Source of the DNA: Kineosporiaceae bacterium
Lineage (GTDB): Bacteria; Actinomycetota; Actinomycetes; Actinomycetales; Kineosporiaceae
DNA: 64,000 bases
Reading direction: 5' to 3'
NCBI GenBank assembly: GCA_016794595.1
Contig: JAEUJN010000043.1
Location: 1 to 64,000 of the forward strand
The notes beneath the pieces were generated by a model that had not been told where the DNA came from, made no database searches, and saw nothing but the letters and a program-made list of their open reading frames with translations. Positions 42,377 through 51,656 of the stretch are shown here, one piece after another. The position numbers were made by a program, and so were the translations under genes. How positions within the stretch are numbered: position 1 is the first letter of the stretch; each line of letters opens with the position of its first letter.

Positions 42377-43933
42377 GTGTCCACCGCTGCTCCTGCCCCT
42401 GTGTACCCCGACAAGATCGACGCCGCCGTCCTCAAGGTCGCCGGCGTGGTCGTCCTCGGGGCGATCATGTCGATCCTCGACATCACGGTGGTCAACGTCG
42501 CCCTGCCGGTCTTCCAGAGGATCTTCGCGGACGACGCAGCCCACCCCCTCGCGTACTCGACCGTCGCCTGGACCGTCACCGCATACACCCTGGCACTGGC
42601 CACCGTGATCCCCCTGACCGGCTGGGCGGCAGATCGTTTCGGGCCCAAGCGGCTGTACATGCTGGCCGTCGTCCTGTTCACGGCGGGGTCGGCGCTGTGT
42701 GCGATGGCCTCCTCGATCGAGATGCTGATCGGGTTCCGGGTGCTCCAGGGCCTGGGCGGCGGCATGCTGATGCCGCTCGGCATGACGATCATGACCCGCG
42801 CTGCCGGCCCGGCGCGGATGGGGCGGCTGATGGCGATCCTGGGCGTCCCGATGCTGCTCGGCCCGATCCTCGGCCCGATCCTGGGCGGCTGGCTGATCGA
42901 GAACAGGACCTGGCACTGGATCTTCCTGATCAACGTGCCGATCGGCGCGATCGCCGTCGTCTACGCGGCCTTCGCCCTCCCCCGGGACCGCACCGAGCCG
43001 TCGGAGTCCCTCGACCTGCTCGGCGTCCTGCTGATGTCCCCGGGCCTGGCACTGTTCCTGTTCGGCATCTCCTCCATCCCGGAGAAGGGCACGATGAACG
43101 CCCCCCGGGTCTACGTCTCGATGCTGATCGGGCTGGCGCTGATCACCGCGTTCGTCCTGCACTCCTTCCGGCCCGCCCACCCCCTGCTGGACCTGCGCCT
43201 GTTCCGCAACCGGAACCTACGGGTGGCCACGATCACGATGTTCCTGTTCGCCTCGGCCTTCTTCGGTGGCCTGCTGCTGGTGCCGACGTACTTCCAGCAG
43301 ATCCGGGGCGAGTCGACCCTGCAGGCCGGCCTGCTGGTGGCGCCACAGGGCATCGGGGCGATGCTGACCATGCCGATCGCCGGCGCCCTGGTCGACCGGA
43401 TCCCGGTCGGGCGGATCGCACCGTTCGGGCTGGTGCTGATCATCGCCGGCATGTTCGGGCTGACCCAGGTCGAGTCCACGACCGAGTACTGGAAGATCGT
43501 CGTGCCGCTGTTCGTGATGGGCCTGGGGATGGGCGCCACGATGATGCCAATCATGACCTCGGCACTGAAGACGCTGACCTCGCACGAGGTGGCCCGCGGG
43601 TCCACCCTGATCAACATCGTGCAGCAGATCGCCAGCTCGGTCGGGGTGGCGATCATGTCGGTGATCCTGACCAACCAGCTCAAGGACTCCGCGCTCGCCC
43701 TGCCCGCGATCGCCTCTCGCCAGGACCCGACGATCGCGGAGAAGATCGGCGGTCCGGACGGCGTGGCCGCCGGTCTGGCCCAGGCGGCCGAGGCGTTCGC
43801 CAGTACCTACTGGGTGGCGGCGTTCCTGGTCACCCTGACCCTGATCCCGGCGCTGTTCCTGCCGCGCAAGCGTGAGGAGTCGCACCTGCTGGACGACGTC
43901 GAGCCGGGTTCGCCGCCGATGATCGTCCACTGA
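42377..43933 (+). CDS. DHA2-family MFS drug exporter (EmrB/QacA type)
   Basis: 518-residue proton-driven exporter with about 14 membrane segments. The family marks are LDITVVNVALPVFQ in the first segment, loop motif A in GWAADRFGPKRLYM, and motif C region GPILGPILGGWLIE. GTG at 42377 is chosen, with GGTCGAGG 6 bases upstream. TACAGT near 42313 is a -10 candidate, which would give a short leader. Substrates are probably hydrophobic compounds, not determinable here. Confidence 0.93.
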   Translation: MSTAAPAPVYPDKIDAAVLKVAGVVVLGAIMSILDITVVNVALPVFQRIFADDAAHPLAYSTVAWTVTAYTLALATVIPLTGWAADRFGPKRLYMLAVVLFTAGSALCAMASSIEMLIGFRVLQGLGGGMLMPLGMTIMTRAAGPARMGRLMAILGVPMLLGPILGPILGGWLIENRTWHWIFLINVPIGAIAVVYAAFALPRDRTEPSESLDLLGVLLMSPGLALFLFGISSIPEKGTMNAPRVYVSMLIGLALITAFVLHSFRPAHPLLDLRLFRNRNLRVATITMFLFASAFFGGLLLVPTYFQQIRGESTLQAGLLVAPQGIGAMLTMPIAGALVDRIPVGRIAPFGLVLIIAGMFGLTQVESTTEYWKIVVPLFVMGLGMGATMMPIMTSALKTLTSHEVARGSTLINIVQQIASSVGVAIMSVILTNQLKDSALALPAIASRQDPTIAEKIGGPDGVAAGLAQAAEAFASTYWVAAFLVTLTLIPALFLPRKREESHLLDDVEPGSPPMIVH

Positions 43934-44042
43934 CCCACTCCACACCTTCCCCTGATCACCTTCCCCTGATCGGAGCTGATCCTCCGGCCCCGATCACGGT
44001 CGAGGCGTTGCCGACCAGGCGGCCGCGGCGGACAGTGAACGG

Positions 44043-45182
44043 GTGACCGATCGGCCCGGTACGCAACCGCACGGTGGCCTGCGACGGCGTGACGCCGTCC
44101 GGGCGCTGGTGGCGGGTGGCCTCGTGGCCGGTGCCCTGCCGGGGTGCACCGTCCGGGACGGCTGGCCGGCTCCCGAGAGCGCCGACCTGCTCCGGGTCGA
44201 GGACGTCTCGGACACCATCGGGCGGGGCCTGGACGAGCAGCGGGCGCTGGGGCGTGAGATCGGGGTGGACTGGTCCGGACTGCGTGCCGTCCTGGCCCTG
44301 GTGGACGGCGTGCCCGTGGTCGAGCGCTACCAGGACTGCACCGCCGAGGACGCGCACGACGTCCAGGCCGCGACCGCCGCGGTGATGTGCGCCCTGGTCG
44401 GCATCGCGATCGCCGAGGGGCGACTGAGCCTGGACGACACCCTCGCGAGCCTGCTGCCCGAACGTGCCCGCACGATGAGCCCCGCGGCTGCGGCCACGAC
44501 GCTGCGCCAGCTGCTCACCATGGATGCCTCCTTCGACGAACGCCTGGTCGGACCCCGGCCGCGCTTCGAGCAGGGCCGCGACTGGATCGCCGAACTGCTC
44601 TCCTGGATCGGCGCCGGACGGCCGAGTGGCGGGTACGCCGGGTACGCCGTCCACCTGCTCTCGGCGGTGCTGGACGCCGCGACCGGGCTGCCCGTCCCCG
44701 AGTACGCCCGCACCCGGCTGTTCGACCCCCTGGGGATCGGCCCGTCACCGGCCGGGCCGAGCTGGCCACTGGATCCCGAAGGGCACGCCATCGGGTACCG
44801 CGGCCTGCGGCTGCGGCCCCGCGACCTGGCAGCGATCGGCCGGCTCCACCTCGACCGTGGCCTCTTCCGGGGACGACGGGTGCTGCCCGCCGCCTGGGTC
44901 CGCGAGGCGACCGGTGACCAGCTCGAGGCCGGACCACGCCAGCCCTGGCCCACGGTCGGGCACGGGTACCTGTGGCGGATCCGGTCGGTACGCGGCGAGC
45001 GGGGATATGCGGTGCTCGGCACCGCCGGGCAGGTGCTCGAGGTCGTCCCCGCTCTGGGCCTGGTCGTGGTCGTGGCGGTCGAGCAGGACCCCACCGACGC
45101 CACCGATCTGGGCATCCACCCCTCGGTGACCGCTGCCCTGGCCGAGTCGGTCATCGCTCCCGCGGTCGCCGGGTTGCGCTGA
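44043..45182 (+). CDS. Beta-lactamase-related serine hydrolase-like lipoprotein lacking catalytic Ser and Lys
   Basis: 379-residue exported protein of the class C beta-lactamase/penicillin-binding fold. The N-terminus has a twin-Arg stretch (RRRDAVRALV) and a lipobox (ALPGC, Cys35). In active relatives the motif D-x-x-S-x-x-K-S-V precedes the xLVGIA helix; here it reads DVQAATAAVMCALVGIA, so the nucleophilic Ser is Ala109 and the Lys is Ala112. The Y-x-N region (GGYAGYAVHLLSAVL) is also unusual. The fold is otherwise complete (GTAGQVLEVVP), so this is probably a binding protein and not an enzyme. It is just upstream of the permease/stress-protein pair. Confidence 0.8.
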   Translation: MTDRPGTQPHGGLRRRDAVRALVAGGLVAGALPGCTVRDGWPAPESADLLRVEDVSDTIGRGLDEQRALGREIGVDWSGLRAVLALVDGVPVVERYQDCTAEDAHDVQAATAAVMCALVGIAIAEGRLSLDDTLASLLPERARTMSPAAAATTLRQLLTMDASFDERLVGPRPRFEQGRDWIAELLSWIGAGRPSGGYAGYAVHLLSAVLDAATGLPVPEYARTRLFDPLGIGPSPAGPSWPLDPEGHAIGYRGLRLRPRDLAAIGRLHLDRGLFRGRRVLPAAWVREATGDQLEAGPRQPWPTVGHGYLWRIRSVRGERGYAVLGTAGQVLEVVPALGLVVVVAVEQDPTDATDLGIHPSVTAALAESVIAPAVAGLR

Positions 45183-45286
45183 GGCTGCTCGCAGGGGTGT
45201 TGACGCGCCGTCCGGGCGGCCGGGAGAGTGGTCCGGCATGTACTGATCCGCGACATCTGTCCTCGACGAGACCCGCGGAGGTCGGC

Positions 45287-46723
45287 ATGGCCACGGAACT
45301 GACCCCGGGCGACCCGCAGACGCTGATGCAGCGCATGGCCCGGCGCAAGCCCCTCACGCCCGGCCCCCACGACACCGGTCTGGTGCGCTCGATCGGGCTG
45401 TTCCAGCTCACCATGTTCGGCGTCGGGGCAACCATCGGCACCGGCATCTTCTTCGTGCTGACCACCAACGTGCCCAAGGCCGGCCCGGCCATCGTGTTCT
45501 CGTTCGTGCTGGCGGCGGTCGTCGCCGGGCTGACTGCCCTGTGCTACGCGGAACTGGCCAGCGCCGTGCCGGTCTCGGGTTCGTCCTACTCGTACGCCTA
45601 CGCCACGCTCGGCGAGGCGATGGCGATGGTGATCGCCGCCTGCCTGCTGCTGGAGTACGGGGTGTCCTCCGCCGCAGTGGCCGTGGGGTGGTCGCAGTAC
45701 CTGAACCAGTTGCTGGACAACGTGTTCGGCGTCGAGCTGCCGCACGCGCTGTCGTATGCCCCCTCGGCCGACGGCGTGGTGAACCTGCCGGCCATCGTGC
45801 TGGTGCTGTTGTGCATGCTGTTGCTGATCCGCGGTGCCAGCGAATCCGCCCGGATCAACGCGATCATGGTGGTGATCAAGATCGGCGTCCTGCTGATGTT
45901 CGTGGTGATCGGCCTGACCGGCTGGTCCACCGACAACCTGGCCGACTTCGCACCGTTGGGCGCGAACGGCGTCTGGGCAGCCACCGGGGGGATCTTCTTC
46001 TCCTTCATCGGCCTGGACGCCGTGTCCACCGCAGGTGAGGAGGTCAAGGACCCCACTCGCACCATGCCCCGGGCGATCGTGCTGGCCCTGCTGATCGTCA
46101 CCACGGTGTACGTCCTGGTCGCCCTGGTGGCCGTGGCCGCCCAGCCGTGGCAACGCTTCGAGGGGCAGGACGCCGGGCTGTCGCAGATCCTCGAGGATGT
46201 CACCGGGTCGAGCTGGCCGGGCACGATGGTCGCGGCCGGAGCCGTGATCTCGATCTTCTCGGTGACCCTGGTGACCTTGTACGGGCAGACCCGGATCCTG
46301 TTCACGATGGGCATGGACGGCGTGATCCCCGGGACGTTCAAGAAGGTCAACCCACGCACGCTCACCCCGGTGCCGAACACCGTCATCGTCGCCGTCGTGG
46401 TCTCGGTGCTGGCCGGCTTCGTACCCCTGGACGCGCTCGCCGACCTGACCAGCATCGGCACCCTGGCCGCGTTCGCCGTGGTCTCCCTGGCCGTGATCCT
46501 GTTGCGCCGCAGGCAACCCGACCTGCACCGGGCGTTCTCGGTACCCCTCTACCCGCTCACCCCGATCCTGTCGATCGTGGCCTGCGCGGTGGTGATCTCG
46601 GGGCTGAGCGGGACCACCTTCCTGGCGTTCGCGATCTGGGTCGGCGTGTTCCTGCTGTTCTACCTCGCCTACGGGATCAAGCACTCCAACCTCGAGCCGT
46701 ACCCCCGAGGGGACGAACAGTGA
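45287..46723 (+). CDS. APC-family amino acid permease
   Basis: 478-residue permease with 12 membrane segments, closest in pattern to cationic amino acid transporters (YfnA/CAT type). The first segment has GVGATIGTGIF, the substrate-backbone site, and FSFIGLDAVSTAGEEVKDPTRTMPRAI is the typical middle motif. GGAGG precedes the ATG at 45287. The stop overlaps the start of the universal stress protein (GTGA), suggesting the two act together. The transported amino acid is unknown. Confidence 0.92.
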   Translation: MATELTPGDPQTLMQRMARRKPLTPGPHDTGLVRSIGLFQLTMFGVGATIGTGIFFVLTTNVPKAGPAIVFSFVLAAVVAGLTALCYAELASAVPVSGSSYSYAYATLGEAMAMVIAACLLLEYGVSSAAVAVGWSQYLNQLLDNVFGVELPHALSYAPSADGVVNLPAIVLVLLCMLLLIRGASESARINAIMVVIKIGVLLMFVVIGLTGWSTDNLADFAPLGANGVWAATGGIFFSFIGLDAVSTAGEEVKDPTRTMPRAIVLALLIVTTVYVLVALVAVAAQPWQRFEGQDAGLSQILEDVTGSSWPGTMVAAGAVISIFSVTLVTLYGQTRILFTMGMDGVIPGTFKKVNPRTLTPVPNTVIVAVVVSVLAGFVPLDALADLTSIGTLAAFAVVSLAVILLRRRQPDLHRAFSVPLYPLTPILSIVACAVVISGLSGTTFLAFAIWVGVFLLFYLAYGIKHSNLEPYPRGDEQ

Positions 46724-47604
46724 GCATCCTGGTCGCCTACGGTCCCGAGGGACGCGGGCAGGGCGGCCTCGAACTGGCCCGGCTGCTCAGCGACTCCTCG
46801 GCCCTGCCGCTGGTCGTGTGCTGCGTGATCCCGGACCGCTGGTCCTCGGTGGGCCCGGGACGCCAGGTCGACCGGGACTACGAGCAGTACCTCTACGGCC
46901 TGGCGGACGCCGCCCTCGCCCGGGCCCGCCAGATGCTGGGCCCGGTGGCGGCCGGGGTCGAGGTCGAGGTGGTCACCGCGAGGTCGGCGCCCACCGGGCT
47001 GCTGGCCGCCGCCGAACGGCACGGCTCGCGGCTGCTGGTCACCGGGTCCTCCTCGGACGGCGCCTGGGGGCACGTCGCGCTGGGCAGCGTGACCGACCGG
47101 TTGCTGCACAGCTCTCACGTGCCGGTGGCCGTCGCCCCGCGCGGGTATCGCAGCCGGGCCGGCCACCGGGTGCGCCGGGTCACCGTGGCGGTCGACGGCA
47201 CCGAGGGCACCCAGGCGGTGCTCGGCCGGGCCGCGACCGTGGCGCACGACGTCGGCGCGGCCCTGCGGGTGGTGACGTTCGCCGTCCGGGCGCACCCGAT
47301 GTACCCCCCGGAGGTGGGGCTGCACGCCGAGGACCGCGTGGTCGCGGCCTGGCGCGAGCAGGCGGCGACGATGGTGGCGCAGGCCGTGGACGCCCTGCCC
47401 GCGGACCAGCGCGAGGGCATCGAGTGCCTGGTGGCCGAGGCCGCCACCTGGCGCGAGGCCCTGGACGAACCCCACTGGGCCGAAGGCGATGTGCTGGTGC
47501 TGGGGTCGAGCACCTCGCAGTCACTGATCTCGCGGGTCTTCCTCGGCTCCACCGCGACCCGCATCCTGCGGCACTCGCCGGTGCCGGTGGTCGTGGTCCC
47601 CTGA
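46720..47604 (+). CDS. Universal stress protein, tandem UspA domains
   Basis: 294 residues made of two UspA domains. In the second domain the G-x2-G-x9-G-(S/T) ATP-binding pattern can be partly seen (VLGSSTSQSLISRVFLGSTATRILRHSPVPVVVVP), and the first ends in VTGSSSDGAWGHVALGSVTDRLLHSSHVPVAVAP. It is coupled to the APC permease gene; in other bacteria Usp domains are fused to or bind transporters to control uptake, which is a plausible role here. Confidence 0.92.
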   Translation: MSILVAYGPEGRGQGGLELARLLSDSSALPLVVCCVIPDRWSSVGPGRQVDRDYEQYLYGLADAALARARQMLGPVAAGVEVEVVTARSAPTGLLAAAERHGSRLLVTGSSSDGAWGHVALGSVTDRLLHSSHVPVAVAPRGYRSRAGHRVRRVTVAVDGTEGTQAVLGRAATVAHDVGAALRVVTFAVRAHPMYPPEVGLHAEDRVVAAWREQAATMVAQAVDALPADQREGIECLVAEAATWREALDEPHWAEGDVLVLGSSTSQSLISRVFLGSTATRILRHSPVPVVVVP

Positions 47605-47638
47605 GGGTTTCACCGCAGGGGTCAGCAGGTCGGGAGGG

Positions 47639-48634
47639 TCAGGTCAGTGCCGCCGCGGCGGCCGCTCCGGACAGTGCCGCGCCCTCCACCGCCGGCCGGC
47701 CGAAGGCGTCGCCGGCGAACACCAGCGGCGGCAGCCCGGCGGCCACCAGGCACGCCTCGGGGTGCAGGACGACCGGGCGGGCGTAGCGCCAGCGGTGCAG
47801 TTGGGCACGGGTGAGGATCGGCTCGCCGGCCAGCGCGGCCGCGGCCAGCAGCGGCCGGGCGACGTCCTCGACCGGGGCGTCCCACGCCGCCAGGGTGAAC
47901 GCGGCGTCCGCATGGATGGTGACCACCGGCTCGCCGGCAACCCCCTTGATCTGGTTGTCGGCCATCCACTCGATCGGGCCGGCGGCCGGATCGACAGCCC
48001 CCGGCGCGGGCAGGCCCGAGGGGCCCGCCAGCGGCACCATCAGCGCCAGGCAGGGGTCGTAGCGGACGGCACCCAGGGCCGCCGCGTCGTCCGGGGCCAG
48101 CGCGGTGCCGCCGGCCGTCAGCAGGTCGAGCGACTGGGGCACCGGCGGGGTCATCACCAGCGCCTGCGCCTCGTGGACCCCGCGATCGGTCTCGACCACC
48201 CACCCTCGACCCCTCGGCCGGACGGCGCTCACCCGGGTGCCCACCTGGACCGAGAGCCCGCGCGCCAGGTGTCTGGCGATGGCGTTCATCGTCGGCACCC
48301 CGCGGTAGCGCACGTGGCCGTCGGCCGCACCGACCCCGTGCGGACCGACCAGTCCGTGGAACCAGGCAGCGACCAGCCCCTGCGCCTGCCACTCGGCCAC
48401 GGTGGCCGCGAACTCGGCGGTGTGCGTGGTCAGGAACTGGGCGCCGTGATCGGCACTCGGCCCGACGCCGCCGGCCCGGTTCCCGGGCTCACCGGCAGTG
48501 CTCAGGCGCCGGGTGGCCATCCGGCCACCCACCCCGCGACCCTTGTCGATCACCAGGACCTGGTGCCGGACGGCGAGCGCCCGGGCAGCGGTCAGGCCCG
48601 CCATTCCCGCTCCGATCACCACGATGCTGCTCAC
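47639..48634 (-). CDS. FAD-dependent oxidoreductase, renalase-like
   Basis: 331-residue flavoprotein of the COG3380 (renalase-like) group. The dinucleotide motif IVVIGAGMAGLTAARAL starts at residue 4; GVGGRMATRR and ADHGAQFLTTHTAEF are the family marks, and VFAGDAFGRPAVEGAALSGAAAA is the C-terminal FAD site. GTG at 48634 with GGGGAGG close upstream. It follows the photolyase gene by 52 bp on the same strand and may be co-transcribed. Substrate unknown. Confidence 0.9.
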   Translation of the reverse strand: MSSIVVIGAGMAGLTAARALAVRHQVLVIDKGRGVGGRMATRRLSTAGEPGNRAGGVGPSADHGAQFLTTHTAEFAATVAEWQAQGLVAAWFHGLVGPHGVGAADGHVRYRGVPTMNAIARHLARGLSVQVGTRVSAVRPRGRGWVVETDRGVHEAQALVMTPPVPQSLDLLTAGGTALAPDDAAALGAVRYDPCLALMVPLAGPSGLPAPGAVDPAAGPIEWMADNQIKGVAGEPVVTIHADAAFTLAAWDAPVEDVARPLLAAAALAGEPILTRAQLHRWRYARPVVLHPEACLVAAGLPPLVFAGDAFGRPAVEGAALSGAAAAAALT

Positions 48635-48686
48635 GCCGCCTCCCCGGTGCCGCCAACGGGCTCGCCGCCGCCGTCCGGTCGCCCGA

Positions 48687-50225
48687 TCACAGCCGCCCCT
48701 GGTCCAGCTCGGCGAGCACCTCGGCCGCGCGCTCACGCACCGCGGGCAGGTCGGACAGCCGGTCAGCGGCCCGGACCTGTTGCGCCACGCGGGGATTGCG
48801 TCGCAGCCGGTCTGCGTGCCGGGCCAGGAAGTCCCAGTAGAGGGTGGTGAACGGGCAGGCGTTGTCCCCGGTTCGGCGGCGACGGTCGAACCGGCACCCC
48901 CCGCAGTAGTCGCTCATCCGGTCGATGTAGGCGCCCCCGGCGGCATACGGCTTGGTCGTCATGCGGCCCCCGTCGGCGTAGGTGGCCATGCCGATCACGT
49001 TCGGCAGCATCACCCACTCGGCGCCGTCGACGAAGGAGGTCCACATCCACCGGGTGAGCTCGGCCGGGTCCACCCCGGCCAGCAGACCGAGGTTGCCGAG
49101 AACCATCAGCCGCTGGATGTGGTGGGTCCAGCCGTGATCGTGGACGTCGCGCAGAACCGTTGCCAGGCAACGCATCTCGGTGTGCATCTCGGTGTGCATC
49201 TCGCTGCGCTTCTCGGTGGCAACCCCGGGGTCGGCGAACACCGGCGGCAGCGGCCGGTGGGCGCCCAGCTCGTTGGCCGAGCGATGGTCCGGCACCCACT
49301 GCCAGTAACGACCCCAGACGTACTCGCGCCAGCCGATCACCTGCCGGATGAAACCCTCGGCCGAGGCGATCGGCACCCGCCCTGCGCGATGGGCCGCCTC
49401 CGCGGCGTCGCACACCTCGGCGGGCAGCAGCAGTCCGAGATTGAGGTAGGGACTGAGCAGGGTGTGGGCCAGGTGCCAGTTGGTCGAGAGCATGGCGTCC
49501 TCGTGCGGCCCGAACGCCGGCAGTACCGCGGTCACGGCGTGCTCCAGGCGGCGCAGTGCCTCGGCCCTGCTGGTGGCCCACGTGCCGTCCGGGGGCGCGC
49601 CCCAGGTGGCGTTCTCACCCAGGGCGGCGAGGTCGGCCAGGACGGCGCGGTCGACGCCGTCCAGGGGGGTGCGCAGGGGCAGCGGCCAGGCGCGCCCGTC
49701 CCGGGGCGGGGGCTCGCGGTTGTCCGCGTCGAAGTTCCACCGCCCGCCGGCAGGCTCGTCGCCGTCCATCAGGTATCCCAGCCGCCGGCGCTGGTGACGG
49801 TAGAAGTCCTCCATGCGCACGCTGCGCCGGCTCGCCACCCAGTCGGCGAAATCGCCGTAGTGACAGAGGAACTGATCCGAGCGGGTGACCTCGACGCCGT
49901 GCCGGCGCAGCATGAGCAGGCCGTCGTACGAGGCCGGCTCCATGGCCACCACCCGCGCGGGCCGGTACCGGGCACGGTGCTCGGCCAGGCCCGCGGGCAG
50001 GCTCGCGGACCGGCGATGGTCGACCTCGAAGCCCTCCTCGCGCAGCTCGGTCGCGAAGCGACGCATGGCGGTGAGCACCAGGTGGGCCCGTTGTACGTGC
50101 CAGCGCGCCGAGGCCAGCTTGGCGGTGCTCTCCACCAGCAGGACGCGGGTGTCCGCGGGCGTGGCCTCGCGCAGCGGCCCCAACCGGCGGTTCAGCTGGT
50201 CGCCCAGCACCCAGACCGTCTGCAC
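48687..50225 (-). CDS. FeS-containing bacterial cryptochrome/photolyase (PhrB/FeS-BCP type)
   Basis: 512-residue light-dependent DNA repair enzyme, of the group that repairs (6-4) photoproducts. The N-terminal antenna domain begins VWVLGDQLN; the FAD domain has STNWHLAHTLLSPYLNLGLL and EGFIRQVIGWREYVWG. Cys residues for the [4Fe-4S] cluster are visible in MRCLATV and in YCGGCRF...NACPFTTLYW. A short tandem insert (EMHTEMHTEM), encoded by 12-bp DNA repeats near 49171-49206, lies just before the first cluster Cys. GTG at 50225 begins 3 bases after the stop of the upstream gene, so they form one transcript. Confidence 0.93.
   Translation of the reverse strand: MQTVWVLGDQLNRRLGPLREATPADTRVLLVESTAKLASARWHVQRAHLVLTAMRRFATELREEGFEVDHRRSASLPAGLAEHRARYRPARVVAMEPASYDGLLMLRRHGVEVTRSDQFLCHYGDFADWVASRRSVRMEDFYRHQRRRLGYLMDGDEPAGGRWNFDADNREPPPRDGRAWPLPLRTPLDGVDRAVLADLAALGENATWGAPPDGTWATSRAEALRRLEHAVTAVLPAFGPHEDAMLSTNWHLAHTLLSPYLNLGLLLPAEVCDAAEAAHRAGRVPIASAEGFIRQVIGWREYVWGRYWQWVPDHRSANELGAHRPLPPVFADPGVATEKRSEMHTEMHTEMRCLATVLRDVHDHGWTHHIQRLMVLGNLGLLAGVDPAELTRWMWTSFVDGAEWVMLPNVIGMATYADGGRMTTKPYAAGGAYIDRMSDYCGGCRFDRRRRTGDNACPFTTLYWDFLARHADRLRRNPRVAQQVRAADRLSDLPAVRERAAEVLAELDQGRL
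49171..49206 (-). repeat. 12-bp tandem repeat inside the photolyase gene
   Basis: CATCTCGGTGTG occurs twice, followed by a partial copy (CATCTCGCTG), adding the residues EMHT-EMHT-EM in frame. Confidence 0.85.
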
Positions 50226-50228
50226 CCC

Positions 50229-51629
50229 TCACCCACCGGCCTCGAGCACGTAGCGGACGTCGGGCTCGCGCTCCTCGTTGGCTGCCCCGTCGGTGAACTC
50301 GACGGCCTCGAAACCGTGGCGCTCGTAGAAGGCCCTCGCCCGGGCATTGCACTGGAAGGTCCACAACTGCAACCCGTCCGGGTTGCGGGTGCGGGCGATC
50401 CCCAGCAGCACCTGGCCGACACCCGTGCCCTCGACGGCCGGTGCGACGTACAACTGCTCGACCCAGCCGTCGTGAGTGGTGAGCATTCCGACCACCTCGC
50501 CCGGTACCCCGTGGGGGCCCTGGTCGGCGGTCTCGTCCGAGGTCACCGCCACCCAGGTCCCGCCGCCCGGCAGCAGGATCTCCCGCACCCAGCCGCGGAC
50601 GTCGTCGTCGTCGTGCGCCCTGCGCACCCCGGCCAGACCGTGATCCCAGGCGCTCAGGAACACCTGCGCGACCGCCGCGGCGTCCCCGGCCTCGGCGGGC
50701 CGGATCAGCACCCGCCCGCACCGGGGGAAGTACTCGCCGTCGAGCAGTTGGGGCACCAGTGAACTGGTGTCGGTCTCCCCGGCGATCCGCACATCCTCGG
50801 CCGCGCCACGCCCGATCAGCTCACGACCACTCGCGCAGGCCTCCAGGGCCTCCGGCAGACCGGCGGTCCCGAGCTCCCGCGCCACGGCGGCGGCCGCGGC
50901 GGCCTCCACCGACAGGTGGTGCGCACCCACCAGCTCGGCCAGGGTGTTCAGGATCGCCCCGGCTCCCAGGAGGTCCTCGACCCCGGGGCGCAGCGCGCCG
51001 TCCGGCCAGCGCTCCCCCGCGGCGATCACCGCCACCGCGCCGCCGTCCCGGACGATGCCCGCCAGGTGCTCGGCGACAGCAGAACGGTTGCGCAGGCATC
51101 CGGCCAACACCTGCCCGGCCACCTGGCTCGACGCCGTCGTCGACGTCTGGCCGGACGACAGGGCCGCAGCGAGTTCAGCGCTGATCGCCGAGCCGTTCGG
51201 TGAGGGCAGCAGCGCTCGCCGCGCCCAGCGAGCGGCCCGACGGAAGGATGCCGGCGAGAGCGTCAGCGCCTCGGGATCGCCCTCGGCGGCGTCCCGCGAG
51301 ACGGCCGGGACGACCTCCGACGCCAACGGGTCCTGGCCTGCTTGATCCCGGCCGTCCGCCAGGTGAGCCGGGCGCACGACGATGCCGGCGTCGGCGGCCA
51401 CGCTCAGGGTGGTCGAGAAGCTCAGCACGTCCACCACCACGCAGGCCCGGACCTGATCGATCAGGGCCCGGGCGCCGGGCAACCCCCAGTCGAAGCGGAT
51501 AGCGTGGCCGTGCTGAACCAACGGCTGAATCAACGGCTGCCGCAACGACCGGGGTACCGGCTGACCGGACGACCGGGGCGCCGGCTGGTCGGACGGGTGA
51601 GCCCCCAGCGCTCCCCCAGGCAACGGCAT
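50229..51629 (-). CDS. ComB-like 2-phosphosulfolactate phosphatase fused to a GNAT acetyltransferase
   Basis: 466-residue two-domain protein in one uninterrupted frame. Domain 1 (about residues 38-295) is ComB-like: VVVDVLSFSTTLSVAADAG with the metal-binding Asp67, LTLSPASF, and LLPSPNGS (142-147), as in 2-phosphosulfolactate phosphatases. Domain 2 (about 297-466) is a GNAT fold: VLIRPAEAGDAAAVAQVFLSAW, VEQLYVAPAVEGTGVGQVLL (acetyl-CoA loop with a slightly altered Q/R-x-x-G-x-G/A) and NARARAFYERHGFEAV. The ATG at 51629 follows GGGAG; a later start is possible as the first 35 residues are low-complexity. It leads the photolyase transcript. Confidence 0.85.
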   Translation of the reverse strand: MPLPGGALGAHPSDQPAPRSSGQPVPRSLRQPLIQPLVQHGHAIRFDWGLPGARALIDQVRACVVVDVLSFSTTLSVAADAGIVVRPAHLADGRDQAGQDPLASEVVPAVSRDAAEGDPEALTLSPASFRRAARWARRALLPSPNGSAISAELAAALSSGQTSTTASSQVAGQVLAGCLRNRSAVAEHLAGIVRDGGAVAVIAAGERWPDGALRPGVEDLLGAGAILNTLAELVGAHHLSVEAAAAAAVARELGTAGLPEALEACASGRELIGRGAAEDVRIAGETDTSSLVPQLLDGEYFPRCGRVLIRPAEAGDAAAVAQVFLSAWDHGLAGVRRAHDDDDVRGWVREILLPGGGTWVAVTSDETADQGPHGVPGEVVGMLTTHDGWVEQLYVAPAVEGTGVGQVLLGIARTRNPDGLQLWTFQCNARARAFYERHGFEAVEFTDGAANEEREPDVRYVLEAGG

Positions 51630-51656
51630 CCGTCCAGACTCCCAGGAGGAAGCACC

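Noticed and set aside
44327-46684. 785-codon open frame on the minus strand
   Set aside because: Antisense to the lipoprotein and the APC permease; composition is His/Gln/Arg-rich and lacks any domain.
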